The notes under the pieces were generated by a model. The model saw only the letters and a list, made by a program, of their open reading frames with translations, did not search any database and was not told the origin of the DNA. From an uncultured Clostridia bacterium (lineage in GTDB: Bacteria; Bacillota; Clostridia; Oscillospirales; CAG-272): a stretch of DNA of 32,767 nt. Each line of letters opens with the position of its first letter. The first letter of the stretch is position 1. Location of the stretch: NCBI GenBank assembly GCA_937893945.1, contig CALCTA010000030.1, forward strand, positions 1 through 32,767, in the 5' to 3' direction. Shown one piece after another: positions 1 to 6,841 of this stretch. The translations under genes were made by a program, and so were the position numbers.

Positions 1-17
1 GATAAAAATCTTTTCAT
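1..17 (-). CDS. 5' end of a gene leaving the window on the left (start codon only)
   Basis: On the minus strand an ATG at 15-17 opens a frame beginning M-K-R-F-L and runs off the edge. It is preceded at suitable distance by AAGGAAG (a good Shine-Dalgarno sequence) and further upstream by a consensus-like promoter. Only five codons are visible, so no function can be given. It lies downstream of, and on the same strand as, the kinase gene that ends at 152, so it may belong to the same signalling locus, for example as a peptide-processing or target gene. That is inference from position only. Confidence 0.45.
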
Positions 18-54
18 TCTGACTTCCTTGACGAGAGATGTAATGTCTATAAAT

Positions 55-117
55 ATTATATCACATCTCATTTTTGATTTCAATAGACGCTTGTGCATTT
101 TTACTCAACGAATATAC
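55..117 (-). promoter_or_regulatory. Promoter with diverged LytTR-type repeat for the left-edge gene
   Basis: The minus strand reads TTGAAA (78-83), a 17-bp spacer and TATAAT (55-60). Immediately upstream of the -35 are two related sequences, plus-strand ACGCTTGTG at 87-95 and ACGAATATA at 108-116. They start 21 bp apart, and the second sits in the context TTTACTCAACGAATA. This resembles the repeats of the four plus-strand cassettes further right (TTTACTCGACGAATG). Read on the minus strand, TTCGTTGAG fits the published LytTR half-site pattern at 8 of 9 positions. The promoter is well supported; regulation by the neighbouring LytTR protein is inferred. Confidence 0.6.
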
Positions 118-151
118 AGTTTGGAGGTCAAGCGGCGCGTTTGTATATTGA

Positions 152-1447
152 TCAGTTGCCTGAATTGTGCAGTATGATATGTGTCTCGAATGTAAGATCC
201 TCGCAGGTCAGCAGCACTTCGCCACCGTGCTTCTTGGCGAGCTGCTGCATACTCAATATTCCAAGGCCGTGAACCCTTCCGTCATTCTTTTTCGAGATCA
301 GATTCGAGACGTCGATCTCCTTCTCGACCTTGTTTTTCACGGCTATGATTATCATATTGGAGTCAACTCTTGCAAAAACGTTGACTACCTTAGGCTCAAT
401 GCTCGCTGATTGCAGATACTCGGCGGCGTTGTCGATAGCGTTTCCGAGGATCACGGCAATATCTATATGCGAGACGTTTATCGGTTGCATCTCTCCGTAG
501 CTTGCGTCTATTCTTATCCCGCATTCTGCCGCCGCCTCGGACTTTGCGGCGACTACCGCGGCGATCACGTCCGCCGCGCCGCTTATGTGGCTTTGGCTCA
601 GCGATTGCTGTTCTTCCTTAAGCGCTGACAGTACGGCGCCTGTGTTGCCGTTCTCAAGCTCGGAGATAACTCCGATCAAAAAGTTTTTGTGATCGTGTTC
701 TATCTTGTATATCCTTTGGTTATAGTCGAGTATCTGCTGATATTGCTCGGACTGAACCTCAATTATTTCCTGCGAAGCGGTGATGAGCTTGTCCTTTTGA
801 TAGCTTTTATAGGTTACGTTGAGTATCTGAAAGACGAGGATATTGCTTGAGATCAGCACGAGATAGCTTATTGAATTCGTGAAGGATAAAAAGGGATTCT
901 CAGGGAGCTGAATGAAGCAATAAACGTGTATTACAGAAAGGAAAATGCTCACGATAGGCAGAAAAACAAGCGGTAAGATCACTCGCGGAGGAAGTGCGGA
1001 GTTATCTTTGTAGCTTTTCGCGCGAAGCAGTGCTACTATGAGGATTATGATAAGCTTTGAAACGGTAATTCCGACTATCGAAAAGAAATCCTGCGACATA
1101 TCAAATGTTGTATTTGAGAACAAGATGTGAAGCAAGGTTGTTGTGATCGACTCCGCCGCGAAGTTCAGAGCGCATATAACGGTTGACAAAATAAGCCTTA
1201 CGTACCACTTGTATTTGTACAGCAGAGAGAGGGCGAAGGGCAGAAGAATGATAAGTACAGTGCTATATAGGCTTATGGGGAGGATGCGGAGTATTACGGT
1301 GTAGAGAATTACGAGCGCCGAGAGCGATATTGCGAGGACGTGCTTAGATACGCGTGGCTTTGAAAAAGAGCCGAAGAATAATACGAAGGTATATATCAGC
1401 AGAGAAGCGCTGATAAGGGCGATGAGGAATGACAAAAAGATACTCAT
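152..1447 (-). CDS. AgrC-like GHKL sensor histidine kinase
   Basis: This is a 431-residue membrane sensor kinase of the AgrC/ComD class, which signals by phosphorylating a LytTR response regulator. Residues 1-215 are hydrophobic, with about six membrane segments, and form the sensor. Residues 216-250 look like a coiled linker. The phospho-acceptor region reads EHDHKNFL with His251. The ATPase domain has an N-box GNAIDNAAEYL (335-345) and a G-box GLGILSMQQL (394-403). As in other GHKL_5 kinases, the usual H-box is replaced by the HDxxN type. The start ATG overlaps the stop of the upstream regulator gene by 4 bp (ATGA), so the two are co-transcribed and translationally coupled. No AgrB/AgrD peptide genes are visible, so the ligand is unknown. 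Confidence 0.9.
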   Translation of the reverse strand: MSIFLSFLIALISASLLIYTFVLFFGSFSKPRVSKHVLAISLSALVILYTVILRILPISLYSTVLIILLPFALSLLYKYKWYVRLILSTVICALNFAAESITTTLLHILFSNTTFDMSQDFFSIVGITVSKLIIILIVALLRAKSYKDNSALPPRVILPLVFLPIVSIFLSVIHVYCFIQLPENPFLSFTNSISYLVLISSNILVFQILNVTYKSYQKDKLITASQEIIEVQSEQYQQILDYNQRIYKIEHDHKNFLIGVISELENGNTGAVLSALKEEQQSLSQSHISGAADVIAAVVAAKSEAAAECGIRIDASYGEMQPINVSHIDIAVILGNAIDNAAEYLQSASIEPKVVNVFARVDSNMIIIAVKNKVEKEIDVSNLISKKNDGRVHGLGILSMQQLAKKHGGEVLLTCEDLTFETHIILHNSGN

Positions 1448-2148
1448 AATGAACTCTCCACGTATCTTGCGTATGCAAGAAGGACTTCTTTCTTTTTTCG
1501 TATGCTTATCGGAACTTTTTCGTTGGCTTTAAGGATAACGCTGTAGTTATCAAAGTCCTTTACCTTAGCAAAATTAACGATGTATCCCTGATGCACCTGA
1601 TAAAATCCGTATTTGCCGAGCGCATCGCAAACGTCTGCAAATCGCTCGGTGGTGGTATAAATTCCGTCGCTCGTGTGATAGACCGTGTGCCTCTTGCAGA
1701 ATTCGATATAGTCAATGCTCTCCAAGGGCAACGACAGAGTTTTATTATGTATCCTGATGGTGTGAGACCTGCTAAGAGCGCCGAGCTTTTCGATTGCCAT
1801 ATTCAATACGGAATTCAGCTTATCCTTGTCGCAAGGCTTCAGAATATACCGGAATGCCGCACATTCATAACCCTCTATTGCATACTGAGGGTAGGCGGTT
1901 ATAAAAATAATAATGCTTTTCGTGTCGGTCTTGCGCAGCTCTTTCCCGAGATCGATTCCGTTCATTTCGGGCATCTCTATATCCAAAAGCAAAATGTCGT
2001 ATTTTTTTGCGGCGTGAGCAGACAGGAGCTCCGAGGGGCTCTCAAAGGTAGAGATCTCCAAAATTTCTGCCGTGCTACAGCTCTCGCAAAGAAGCTTCAG
2101 CGAGGACACATCCTTTGCGGAATCATCGCATATTGCGATACGTACCAT
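1444..2148 (-). CDS. LytTR-family response regulator (AgrA-like)
   Basis: This 234-residue DNA-binding response regulator is the partner of the kinase that overlaps its 3' end. The receiver domain (1-120) has the acidic pair Asp8-Asp9, phospho-acceptor Asp56 in LLLDIEMP, Thr84 and Lys104 in LKPCD. The C-terminal part (about 130-234) is a LytTR domain, with the typical segments SIDYIEFCKRHTVYHT and FYQVHQGYIVNF and a basic tail SIRKKKEV. LytTR proteins bind paired direct repeats about two helical turns apart. Such pairs (21-bp period) lie between this gene and the divergent membrane gene at 2326 and before three other genes to the right. The start is supported by TAGGAGT upstream and by the TTTACA/TATAAT promoter at 2187-2215. 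Autoregulation is plausible but not shown. Confidence 0.92.
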   Translation of the reverse strand: MVRIAICDDSAKDVSSLKLLCESCSTAEILEISTFESPSELLSAHAAKKYDILLLDIEMPEMNGIDLGKELRKTDTKSIIIFITAYPQYAIEGYECAAFRYILKPCDKDKLNSVLNMAIEKLGALSRSHTIRIHNKTLSLPLESIDYIEFCKRHTVYHTSDGIYTTTERFADVCDALGKYGFYQVHQGYIVNFAKVKDFDNYSVILKANEKVPISIRKKKEVLLAYARYVESSL

Positions 2149-2186
2149 AATTTACTCCTAATTTTTATTTGGTAATATACACATAA

Positions 2187-2215
2187 ATTATAACACGAAT
2201 TCATGATTTTGTAAA
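2187..2215 (-). promoter_or_regulatory. Promoter of the LytTR regulator-kinase operon
   Basis: The minus strand reads TTTACA (2210-2215), a 17-bp spacer and TATAAT (2187-2192). The -10 is extended (TGTTATAAT). The 21-bp-spaced repeats at 2229-2259 lie just upstream, shared with the divergent promoter of the 2326 gene, and are placed where an activator could serve both directions. Confidence 0.7.
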
Positions 2216-2228
2216 TAGCGCCAAGACG

Positions 2229-2296
2229 ACGAATGAGCGGATTTACTCGACGAATGTGCAAATTCGCTTGACAGCGCGGGGCAGGGATGGTATAAT
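2229..2296 (+). promoter_or_regulatory. LytTR-type repeat plus consensus promoter, cassette 1
   Basis: Two copies of ACGAATG(A/T)GC at 2229-2238 and 2250-2259 start exactly 21 bp apart. Nine bases after the second copy comes TTGACA (2268-2273), a 17-bp spacer and TATAAT (2291-2296), which is a perfect sigma-A consensus. The same arrangement recurs at 4131, 6056 and 7657. Read on the minus strand, each repeat gives TTCGTCGAG, matching the LytTR half-site pattern at about 7 of 9 positions. The promoter call is strong; the identity of the binding protein is inferred from adjacency to the LytTR gene. Confidence 0.75.
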
Positions 2297-2325
2297 AAGG
2301 GAAGATAAGAAAAGGAGAGCCTATT

Positions 2326-3075
2326 ATGATAAAAAATAAAGGGTACATAAAGCTTGCGGCGATGTTGGCGAGTTTTTGCATTGTCTATTTAGCAACTTTA
2401 TTATGGGATCATATATCGGGAGGAGTCGAGCATTTTTCGTTTTTCGCATCATACATAGGTTTGCCAATATTTTGTATATTATATGGCGTAGAGTCAGCCG
2501 TATATAGCAAAAACGGTGGAATGCCCGCGTTGTTCCTTTTGCCATTTGCTCTTATAATTTCGGGTTTGCTTTTAATCTATGATCAAAAGCAAAACATTTT
2601 GATCAAACTCATATTTATTGCAGTACTACCTCTTGTATCGTTTGGCATTACTAAACTTTTTTCCAAAGCACTTTCGCCGCAAAAGCTAAAGATATTAAAA
2701 CTTGTATTTTCGTATCTTTTGCTAGCAATAATGATTTTTTCTTTGATAGCAGGTCTTCAAATAAGCGAATACATAACTGCTCCCCACGATGAAGCGCCAT
2801 ATGTAAGCAGATCAGTTGGATATACTATATTATTTATACCCGTAACTGCAATAATAATTGGTATTGTAAGTTATGAATGTACACGGCAGCTCTTTTGGCC
2901 ATTATTTGTTTTTGTTCCGACGGGTGTTTTGATATTTATGGTATGCGGAGATAATGTTTTTGTCTCACTGATTTGCACGCTTATTTTGACGCTTCTGTAT
3001 TTTATAGGTGTGGCTGCTATGTGGGGTATCGCTACGATCACCGAAGCAATATCGAAAAATAAAAGTAGTTTGTAA
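2326..3075 (+). CDS. Multi-span membrane protein, paralogue of the N-terminal part of the 8138 gene
   Basis: This is a 249-residue, very hydrophobic protein with about seven membrane segments and a short basic tail (ISKNKSSL). I do not recognise a named family. It is clearly paralogous to residues 1-260 of the protein at 8138-9301: shared features are GY(I/L)(K/R)L near the start, a conserved P-(V/I)-F-C-I motif and the FIPV...G-x-(V/I)-S-(Y/F) motif late in both. The motif IGIVSYECTRQLFWP (about 187-201) matches the short module repeated through this array. AAAGGAGA precedes the ATG, and cassette promoter 1 lies 30 bp upstream. A decayed second gene follows at 3149. The gene is more AT-rich than the flanking housekeeping genes. 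Transport, immunity or sensing roles are all possible, and none is shown. Confidence 0.8.
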   Translation: MIKNKGYIKLAAMLASFCIVYLATLLWDHISGGVEHFSFFASYIGLPIFCILYGVESAVYSKNGGMPALFLLPFALIISGLLLIYDQKQNILIKLIFIAVLPLVSFGITKLFSKALSPQKLKILKLVFSYLLLAIMIFSLIAGLQISEYITAPHDEAPYVSRSVGYTILFIPVTAIIIGIVSYECTRQLFWPLFVFVPTGVLIFMVCGDNVFVSLICTLILTLLYFIGVAAMWGIATITEAISKNKSSL

Positions 3076-3148
3076 CTTTATGATACACGGCTTCGAATGA
3101 AACGCGTTCTGAACAGAAATCTTATCTAATGAACCGATAGGAGTGTAT

Positions 3149-3335
3149 ATGAAAAAATTCTGTTATCATTGATTTCGTTTGTCATTGGCACTCTCTGGTT
3201 ATTGCCTTGTCTTATCTTGTCTTCGTTTTTACGGAGGGTGAATCATACCTATTTGCGCTCATTATATTTATTTGGTCGGGCTTTTGGGGTGCTTTAGGAG
3301 CAATTCTGAATAAGAGTAAAAAGGAAGAATTTTAA
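3149..3335 (+). pseudogene. Decayed copy of the small membrane gene found at 7753
   Basis: An ATG at 3149, preceded by GATAGGAGTG, opens a frame that stops after seven codons. Removing one frameshift in the A-run at 3152-3157 restores KILLSLISFVIG, which matches SILLALISFVIC at the start of the 116-residue protein at 7753. In another frame, the last part reads FALIIFIWSGFWGALGAI and ends at TAA 3333-3335, matching the C-terminal ALVIFVWAFGWGALGLIP of that protein. The middle, roughly half the gene, is missing. It stands directly after the 2326 gene, in the same order as the fused gene at 8138. A sequencing error could explain the A-run shift but not the internal deletion. Confidence 0.75.
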
Positions 3336-3477
3336 ATTTCATAACGCACCACAAAAATTCGCTCAAGAGTAATTTTCATTCCAAAATGCCGCACAGGCAG
3401 TGTGTCATTAATAAAATATTTGATTTTTTGGAAGAATGAATTTGTAAAGATCATAATTTGCTGCCAAGGAGGTATAT

Positions 3478-3918
3478 ATGTCAATAAAACAAAAGATATC
3501 AAACATTATCGCTTCGATAATATCCGCGCTCGTTTTTCCCGGATATTTGTGTGTTTATTTGTATGCAGAAAGCATTCCAAGTTCTCCGGAAAGCCAATAC
3601 AGCATGCTATATCTTGTAATTATTTACCTAATCATTCCCCCTCTTCTTGGCTTCTGCGTTGGTGCAATATCATTCAGAATGACACGCAAAGTAATTTTTC
3701 CAACTGTCTTGACAACATCCGTTAGTCTGATCTCGGGAATATGCACACAAGTTATATATATGTCTATACGCCACGCTCCGATCGAACGTATTATCGGAAG
3801 CATTACGGGATTTGCTAGTATATACTTAATGTTAGCATTTCCAATAACTTTTTTAGTAGCCTCGTTCATTACAAAATGCTGTTCTTCGGAGCAAAGAAAA
3901 ATTCCATCACATATGTGA
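3478..3918 (+). CDS. Small membrane protein with one copy of the array module
   Basis: This 146-residue protein has about four predicted membrane segments and no recognised family. Residues 56-76 carry the array motif: GFCVGAISFRMTRKVIFP (57-74), equivalent to GVISYLITNRIIIP in the 5074 protein and GCLAYCFTKRIIIP in the 10292 protein. A short Cys-Cys and polar tail (KCCSSEQRKIPSHM) follows the last span. AAGGAGG lies 6 bp before the ATG. No cassette promoter precedes it; it may be read from cassette 1 through the pseudogene, or from an unseen promoter in the AT-rich 3336-3477 gap. The GC-rich hairpin at 3945 follows it. Confidence 0.7.
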   Translation: MSIKQKISNIIASIISALVFPGYLCVYLYAESIPSSPESQYSMLYLVIIYLIIPPLLGFCVGAISFRMTRKVIFPTVLTTSVSLISGICTQVIYMSIRHAPIERIIGSITGFASIYLMLAFPITFLVASFITKCCSSEQRKIPSHM

Positions 3919-3944
3919 CTAAAAAGCATCCCGATAATATTTTT

Positions 3945-3972
3945 ACGCGCCGCGGTGCATACCGCGGCGCGT
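3945..3972 (+). terminator. GC-rich hairpin, probable terminator
   Basis: Perfect 12-bp arms ACGCGCCGCGGT (3945-3956) and ACCGCGGCGCGT (3961-3972) enclose the loop GCAT. Only a weak T-rich stretch follows. Almost the same hairpin occurs at 5868 and 11439, each time closing a block of membrane genes. Confidence 0.6.
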
Positions 3973-3991
3973 ATTCTTTGTGAAAGATGGA

Positions 3992-4139
3992 TTTAAACAA
4001 CAAAACTTTTCTTAAATAGGACAGGTTCTGTCCTGGTTAAATGTTATAATATGCTTGCAGCTGCAAGTGAATAATCTTATACCAAAAGAAAGGTTAAAAA
4101 ATGAAAAACAAAAATATTGAAACAAATATAACGAATGAG
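3992..4139 (+). repeat. 148-bp duplicated intergenic element, copy A
   Basis: By direct reading these 148 bases are identical to 5917-6064. Both copies start about 20 bases after a GC-rich hairpin and run into a LytTR-type promoter cassette. The element carries an interrupted palindrome (4018-4034), an extended -10 box (4042-4050), a perfect 14-bp palindrome (4054-4067), AGAAAGG and an ATG (4101) opening the frame M-K-N-K-N-I-E-T-N. It looks like the regulatory 5' end of a gene, copied and now joined to another promoter. Confidence 0.85.
4018..4067 (+). promoter_or_regulatory. Extended -10 promoter flanked by two palindromes (copy A)
   Basis: AGGACAG-GTT-CTGTCCT (4018-4034) is an interrupted palindrome placed over the expected -35 position. 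It is followed by TGTTATAAT (4042-4050), an extended -10, and then the perfect palindrome CTTGCAGCTGCAAG (4054-4067) near the expected transcription start. The layout suggests a repressor-controlled promoter. I cannot name the regulator. Copy B is at 5943-5992. Confidence 0.5.
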
Positions 4140-4198
4140 ACGATTTACTCGACGAATGTGCAAATTCGCTTGACAGAGCAGGGCAGGGGTGGTATAAT
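4131..4198 (+). promoter_or_regulatory. LytTR-type repeat plus consensus promoter, cassette 2
   Basis: ACGAATGAG at 4131 and ACGAATGTGC at 4152 are 21 bp apart. They are followed by TTGACA (4170-4175), a 17-bp spacer and TATAAT (4193-4198). The first repeat is the end of the 148-bp duplicated element. The cassette drives the 4254 gene; unlike cassettes 1, 3 and 4, the leader after TATAAT is not conserved here. Confidence 0.75.
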
Positions 4199-4253
4199 AA
4201 AAGCAAAGAGCGAGGTCGCGCTAAACCCCGTAAAAAGCATTGGAGGTAAAGCT

Positions 4254-4919
4254 ATGCAAAAGAAAAAATTTAAAGTATGGTGCGTAATAATTTCGGTTAT
4301 TTGTACTTTTTTGCTTGCCTGTGTTCTGCTTGAATGCTTTTTGCCGAGCTTTTTTGGAGAAGAGTATAGAGGAGCGAATCATTATTCCGAGGGCGATTAC
4401 AAAACGTTTGGACACGGTTTTAACCGTTACGGAAAAATAGCTTCTGAATATCTTCCCGAATATGATGAGGCGGCTGAGGATGCAACCTATATTGATTTTG
4501 CATACTTCGATTCAAGCCTGTATTTAACGCGATACGTGGCGGTTTGTGTTGGCGTGCGCTATCCTGAAGAAATATATTCTCAGAAGAGAGAGGTGCTGTT
4601 GGCATCGGGCACGGATATAGGCTCTACGGTTGCCAAAGGTGCAGAAGAGGATGACACGCAGAATCGCCTTATAGCAACAGACAAAAGACTGAACGGAGAG
4701 CACGTGTATTATATTGCGGAATGCTCTGATACCGACCGGGCGATTATGTATATGGTATTTATATCAAGCAGGGAGTTTGATACCGACGATGCTATGATGC
4801 ATTGGATAGATGAGCTTTGCAGGCTGACTATGACAAAGTTCTGGAACGAGCTACACCCTCAGCTTGCGGAGAAGCTGATAGAAAAGAACTATATAGGTCC
4901 GGTGCATGCGATACGGTAA
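4254..4919 (+). CDS. Single-span membrane-anchored protein of unknown function
   Basis: This is a 221-residue protein with a basic start (MQKKKFKVW), one hydrophobic segment at about 10-30 and an acidic extracytoplasmic domain rich in Tyr, Asp and Glu. It is not recognised. The frame is open upstream to an ATG at 4101, but that extension runs through the promoter cassette, with TTGACA and TATAAT inside it. The ATG at 4254 has TGGAGGT six bases upstream, so it is the supported start. Whether the long form with MKNKNIETN is ever made depends on the promoter within the duplicated element. Its position under cassette 2 suggests co-regulation with the array. The single-span topology differs from its multi-span neighbours and suggests an exported binding or accessory protein. 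Confidence 0.75.
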   Translation: MQKKKFKVWCVIISVICTFLLACVLLECFLPSFFGEEYRGANHYSEGDYKTFGHGFNRYGKIASEYLPEYDEAAEDATYIDFAYFDSSLYLTRYVAVCVGVRYPEEIYSQKREVLLASGTDIGSTVAKGAEEDDTQNRLIATDKRLNGEHVYYIAECSDTDRAIMYMVFISSREFDTDDAMMHWIDELCRLTMTKFWNELHPQLAEKLIEKNYIGPVHAIR

Positions 4920-5073
4920 GGAGATCGGCACTTGATTTTTCTGAATTTAAAGAAAGGCTGTTGTTGGGGGAGCATTTTACACAATAAAATACCATATAGG
5001 AATGAAGTAATGGAAAAAATATACGATATATTGAATTCATAGAATATTTGCAATTAGAAATAACGGGGGAGAT

Positions 5074-5862
5074 ATGAGAATAAAAAACTTTCTGAAATAT
5101 TTGTGCCTGTGCGGCATTCTGGCTATACTATTTATCGTATGTATATTGGTAGCGACAGCTTCAGGTATAGGTGCACTCGTTACGTTACCGTTAGGATTTG
5201 TGGCAATATCATTGATCTATGGAGTAATATCCTATCTGATAACTAACAGGATCATCATTCCGCAAGCTATACATTTTGTTGCGTGGGTATTGATGTTTAC
5301 ACTGGCGGTGAAGACAGGCAACCTTATAGCAAATTCGGTGATCATCGCGGTTATTATGAGTATATCCGTAGCGGTCTCTTTGCTTACCGCTTTTATCGTA
5401 AAGTGTGTCAAAAGGATAGAAACCGAGAAAATTCACGCTCACGACGGTAAGCCTTCTTTTTTGAAAAAGTATTATCCTTTTGCAATTATCTTGGGAGTAT
5501 ATCTTTTGCCTTATATAATGCGAAAGATCACGGGCTACTCTGAGGCTCGGGTAATACTATTCTACTTTTCACTTATATTTATAGTTCCGGTGCTATGCGT
5601 TGCCTTTGGAATACTGTCATATAAGCTCTTGAAAAAGATATTGCTTCCCGCGCTTATTTTCGCGTCGCTTGACCTTACGCTTAATCTGGTGGATATTGCA
5701 ATTTATGACAGATGGTATGAAGATGGCGTTGTTTTCCTTGTTTCGATCTTTGCCGCGGAGTTTGCCCTTGGCTGTGTAAGTTCGCTCATTACAAGAAGAA
5801 TGTCCCGAAAGGCAGAGCTTCGGAAAAAATCTCAAACAGACGAAACTGTACCCTCAGAATAA
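5074..5862 (+). CDS. Membrane protein with two copies of the array module
   Basis: This 262-residue protein has about eight membrane segments in two similar halves. The first half carries YGVISYLITNRIIIP (about 50-64) and the second FGILSYKLLKKILLP (about 178-192), so it looks like an internal duplication. A charged loop (KRIETEKIHAHDGKPS) joins the halves, and the C-terminus is polar. It is paralogous to the 10693 gene; the first 44 or so bases of the two genes, including the ribosome binding site, are nearly identical while the rest has diverged. GGGGGAG precedes the ATG. No cassette promoter lies directly upstream, so it is probably read through from cassette 2. The function is unknown. 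Confidence 0.78.
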   Translation: MRIKNFLKYLCLCGILAILFIVCILVATASGIGALVTLPLGFVAISLIYGVISYLITNRIIIPQAIHFVAWVLMFTLAVKTGNLIANSVIIAVIMSISVAVSLLTAFIVKCVKRIETEKIHAHDGKPSFLKKYYPFAIILGVYLLPYIMRKITGYSEARVILFYFSLIFIVPVLCVAFGILSYKLLKKILLPALIFASLDLTLNLVDIAIYDRWYEDGVVFLVSIFAAEFALGCVSSLITRRMSRKAELRKKSQTDETVPSE

Positions 5863-5867
5863 AACCA

Positions 5868-5897
5868 ACGCGCCGCGGTTGTATAACCGCGGCGCGT
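5868..5897 (+). terminator. GC-rich hairpin, probable terminator
   Basis: The 13-bp arms ACGCGCCGCGGTT (5868-5880) and AACCGCGGCGCGT (5885-5897) enclose the loop GTAT and are followed by a short T stretch. It is the same hairpin as at 3945 and 11439. Confidence 0.65.
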
Positions 5898-5916
5898 TTC
5901 ACTTGCGAAAGAGGGC

Positions 5917-6064
5917 TTTAAACAACAAAACTTTTCTTAAATAGGACAGGTTCTGTCCTGGTTAAATGTTATAATATGCTTGCAGCTGCAAGTGAATAAT
6001 CTTATACCAAAAGAAAGGTTAAAAAATGAAAAACAAAAATATTGAAACAAATATAACGAATGAG
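5917..6064 (+). repeat. 148-bp duplicated intergenic element, copy B
   Basis: This is identical by direct reading to 3992-4139. It contains the interrupted palindrome (5943-5959), the extended -10 TATAAT (5970-5975), the 14-bp palindrome (5979-5992) and an ATG at 6026. That ATG opens a 36-codon frame running through cassette 3 to a TAA at 6134-6136. Confidence 0.85.
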
Positions 6065-6123
6065 CGGATTTACTCGACGAATGTGCAAATTCGCTTGACA
6101 GCGCAGGGCAGGGGTGGTATAAT
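6056..6123 (+). promoter_or_regulatory. LytTR-type repeat plus consensus promoter, cassette 3
   Basis: ACGAATGAGC (6056-6065) and ACGAATGTGC (6077-6086) are 21 bp apart, followed by TTGACA (6095-6100), a 17-bp spacer and TATAAT (6118-6123). The leader from TATAAT to the ATG at 6152, including AAAGGAGGAGCTTATG, is nearly the same as that before the 7753 gene. Confidence 0.78.
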
Positions 6124-6151
6124 AAGGGAAAGATAAGGAAAGGAGGAGCTT

Positions 6152-6841
6152 ATGAAAAAAACGCGGAATTTTTATATACTCTCCTGCATCTTGCCCGCTA
6201 TCATATTTTTTATATGGACGTTTGCGGCATTTAATATGATGGATGGCTTTTTGAATTTTATTCTTATGCTCGTCGCCGGCGTGGTACTGATCGCATCTGC
6301 GAATGTTATGGGTATATTTGCTTACCGTATAACAGGAAAAATTATTTTACCAAACATTCTTATGCTTTTATCTCGCTATGTTGCAATTCTGGTAGTATAT
6401 ACACCTTTTGAAAAGTGTGCCTCTTTTGGTGATGTAGTTCTTACAATATTGAGCTCTTTTGCAGCCCATGAATGTATTTTTTTCGTGATTTCTTTGTCTG
6501 CGCTTTCTGTTGCGTCGGGTATCATAGCTTACTTTACAACAGACACAAACATTGTATGCCTGTCTTGCCAGAAGAAATTTCATCCACAGGATGCACAACC
6601 CAAAAAGATCACTATAGGTGAGCACAAGAGTATCAAGGTTTTGATTTGCCCTCACTGTGAAGCGCCATCGGAAAAGCGAATTGCAAATCCGTTTATCGTA
6701 TCGGCTATCATATCTATCATATTCGTGCTGTTGATAGAACAAAGCAAATTGTTCATGATACCCTTCTTTGCTTTGGTAACAGCCCTCCTGCTTTGGTACG
6801 CCAAGTTGAAGAATATAGAGCGAAAGGAGAACTCAAAATGA
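6152..6841 (+). CDS. Membrane protein with array module and a zinc-ribbon-like insert
   Basis: In this 229-residue protein, about four membrane segments come first, including the module GIFAYRITGKIILP (about 51-64). A hydrophilic stretch at about 131-178 then holds CLSC and CPHC, four cysteines spaced like a small zinc ribbon. Two more membrane segments (about 181-220) and a basic tail (KLKNIERKENSK) follow. The cysteine pairs suggest a metal-stabilised cytoplasmic or external loop; no family is recognised. AAAGGAGGAG precedes the ATG, under cassette 3. Its stop overlaps the next gene's start by 4 bp (ATGA), so the two are coupled and probably work together. Confidence 0.78.
   Translation: MKKTRNFYILSCILPAIIFFIWTFAAFNMMDGFLNFILMLVAGVVLIASANVMGIFAYRITGKIILPNILMLLSRYVAILVVYTPFEKCASFGDVVLTILSSFAAHECIFFVISLSALSVASGIIAYFTTDTNIVCLSCQKKFHPQDAQPKKITIGEHKSIKVLICPHCEAPSEKRIANPFIVSAIISIIFVLLIEQSKLFMIPFFALVTALLLWYAKLKNIERKENSK

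Noticed and set aside
167..628. Two short plus-strand frames opposite the kinase gene
   Set aside because: No ribosome binding sites; they lie opposite the conserved ATPase domain of the kinase and match nothing.
152..2148. Complete agr quorum-sensing locus
   Set aside because: Only the kinase and regulator are seen. No AgrB-type protease or AgrD-type peptide gene can be found in the window, so the signal remains unknown.
3945..3972. Hairpins as possible insertion-sequence ends or attachment sites
   Set aside because: No transposase or integrase is present, and the stems stand after genes as terminators do.
4101..4253. 51-residue N-terminal extension of the 4254 gene
   Set aside because: It translates the promoter cassette itself, and a much better ribosome binding site precedes 4254. 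It is kept only as a finding about the open frame, not as the gene start.
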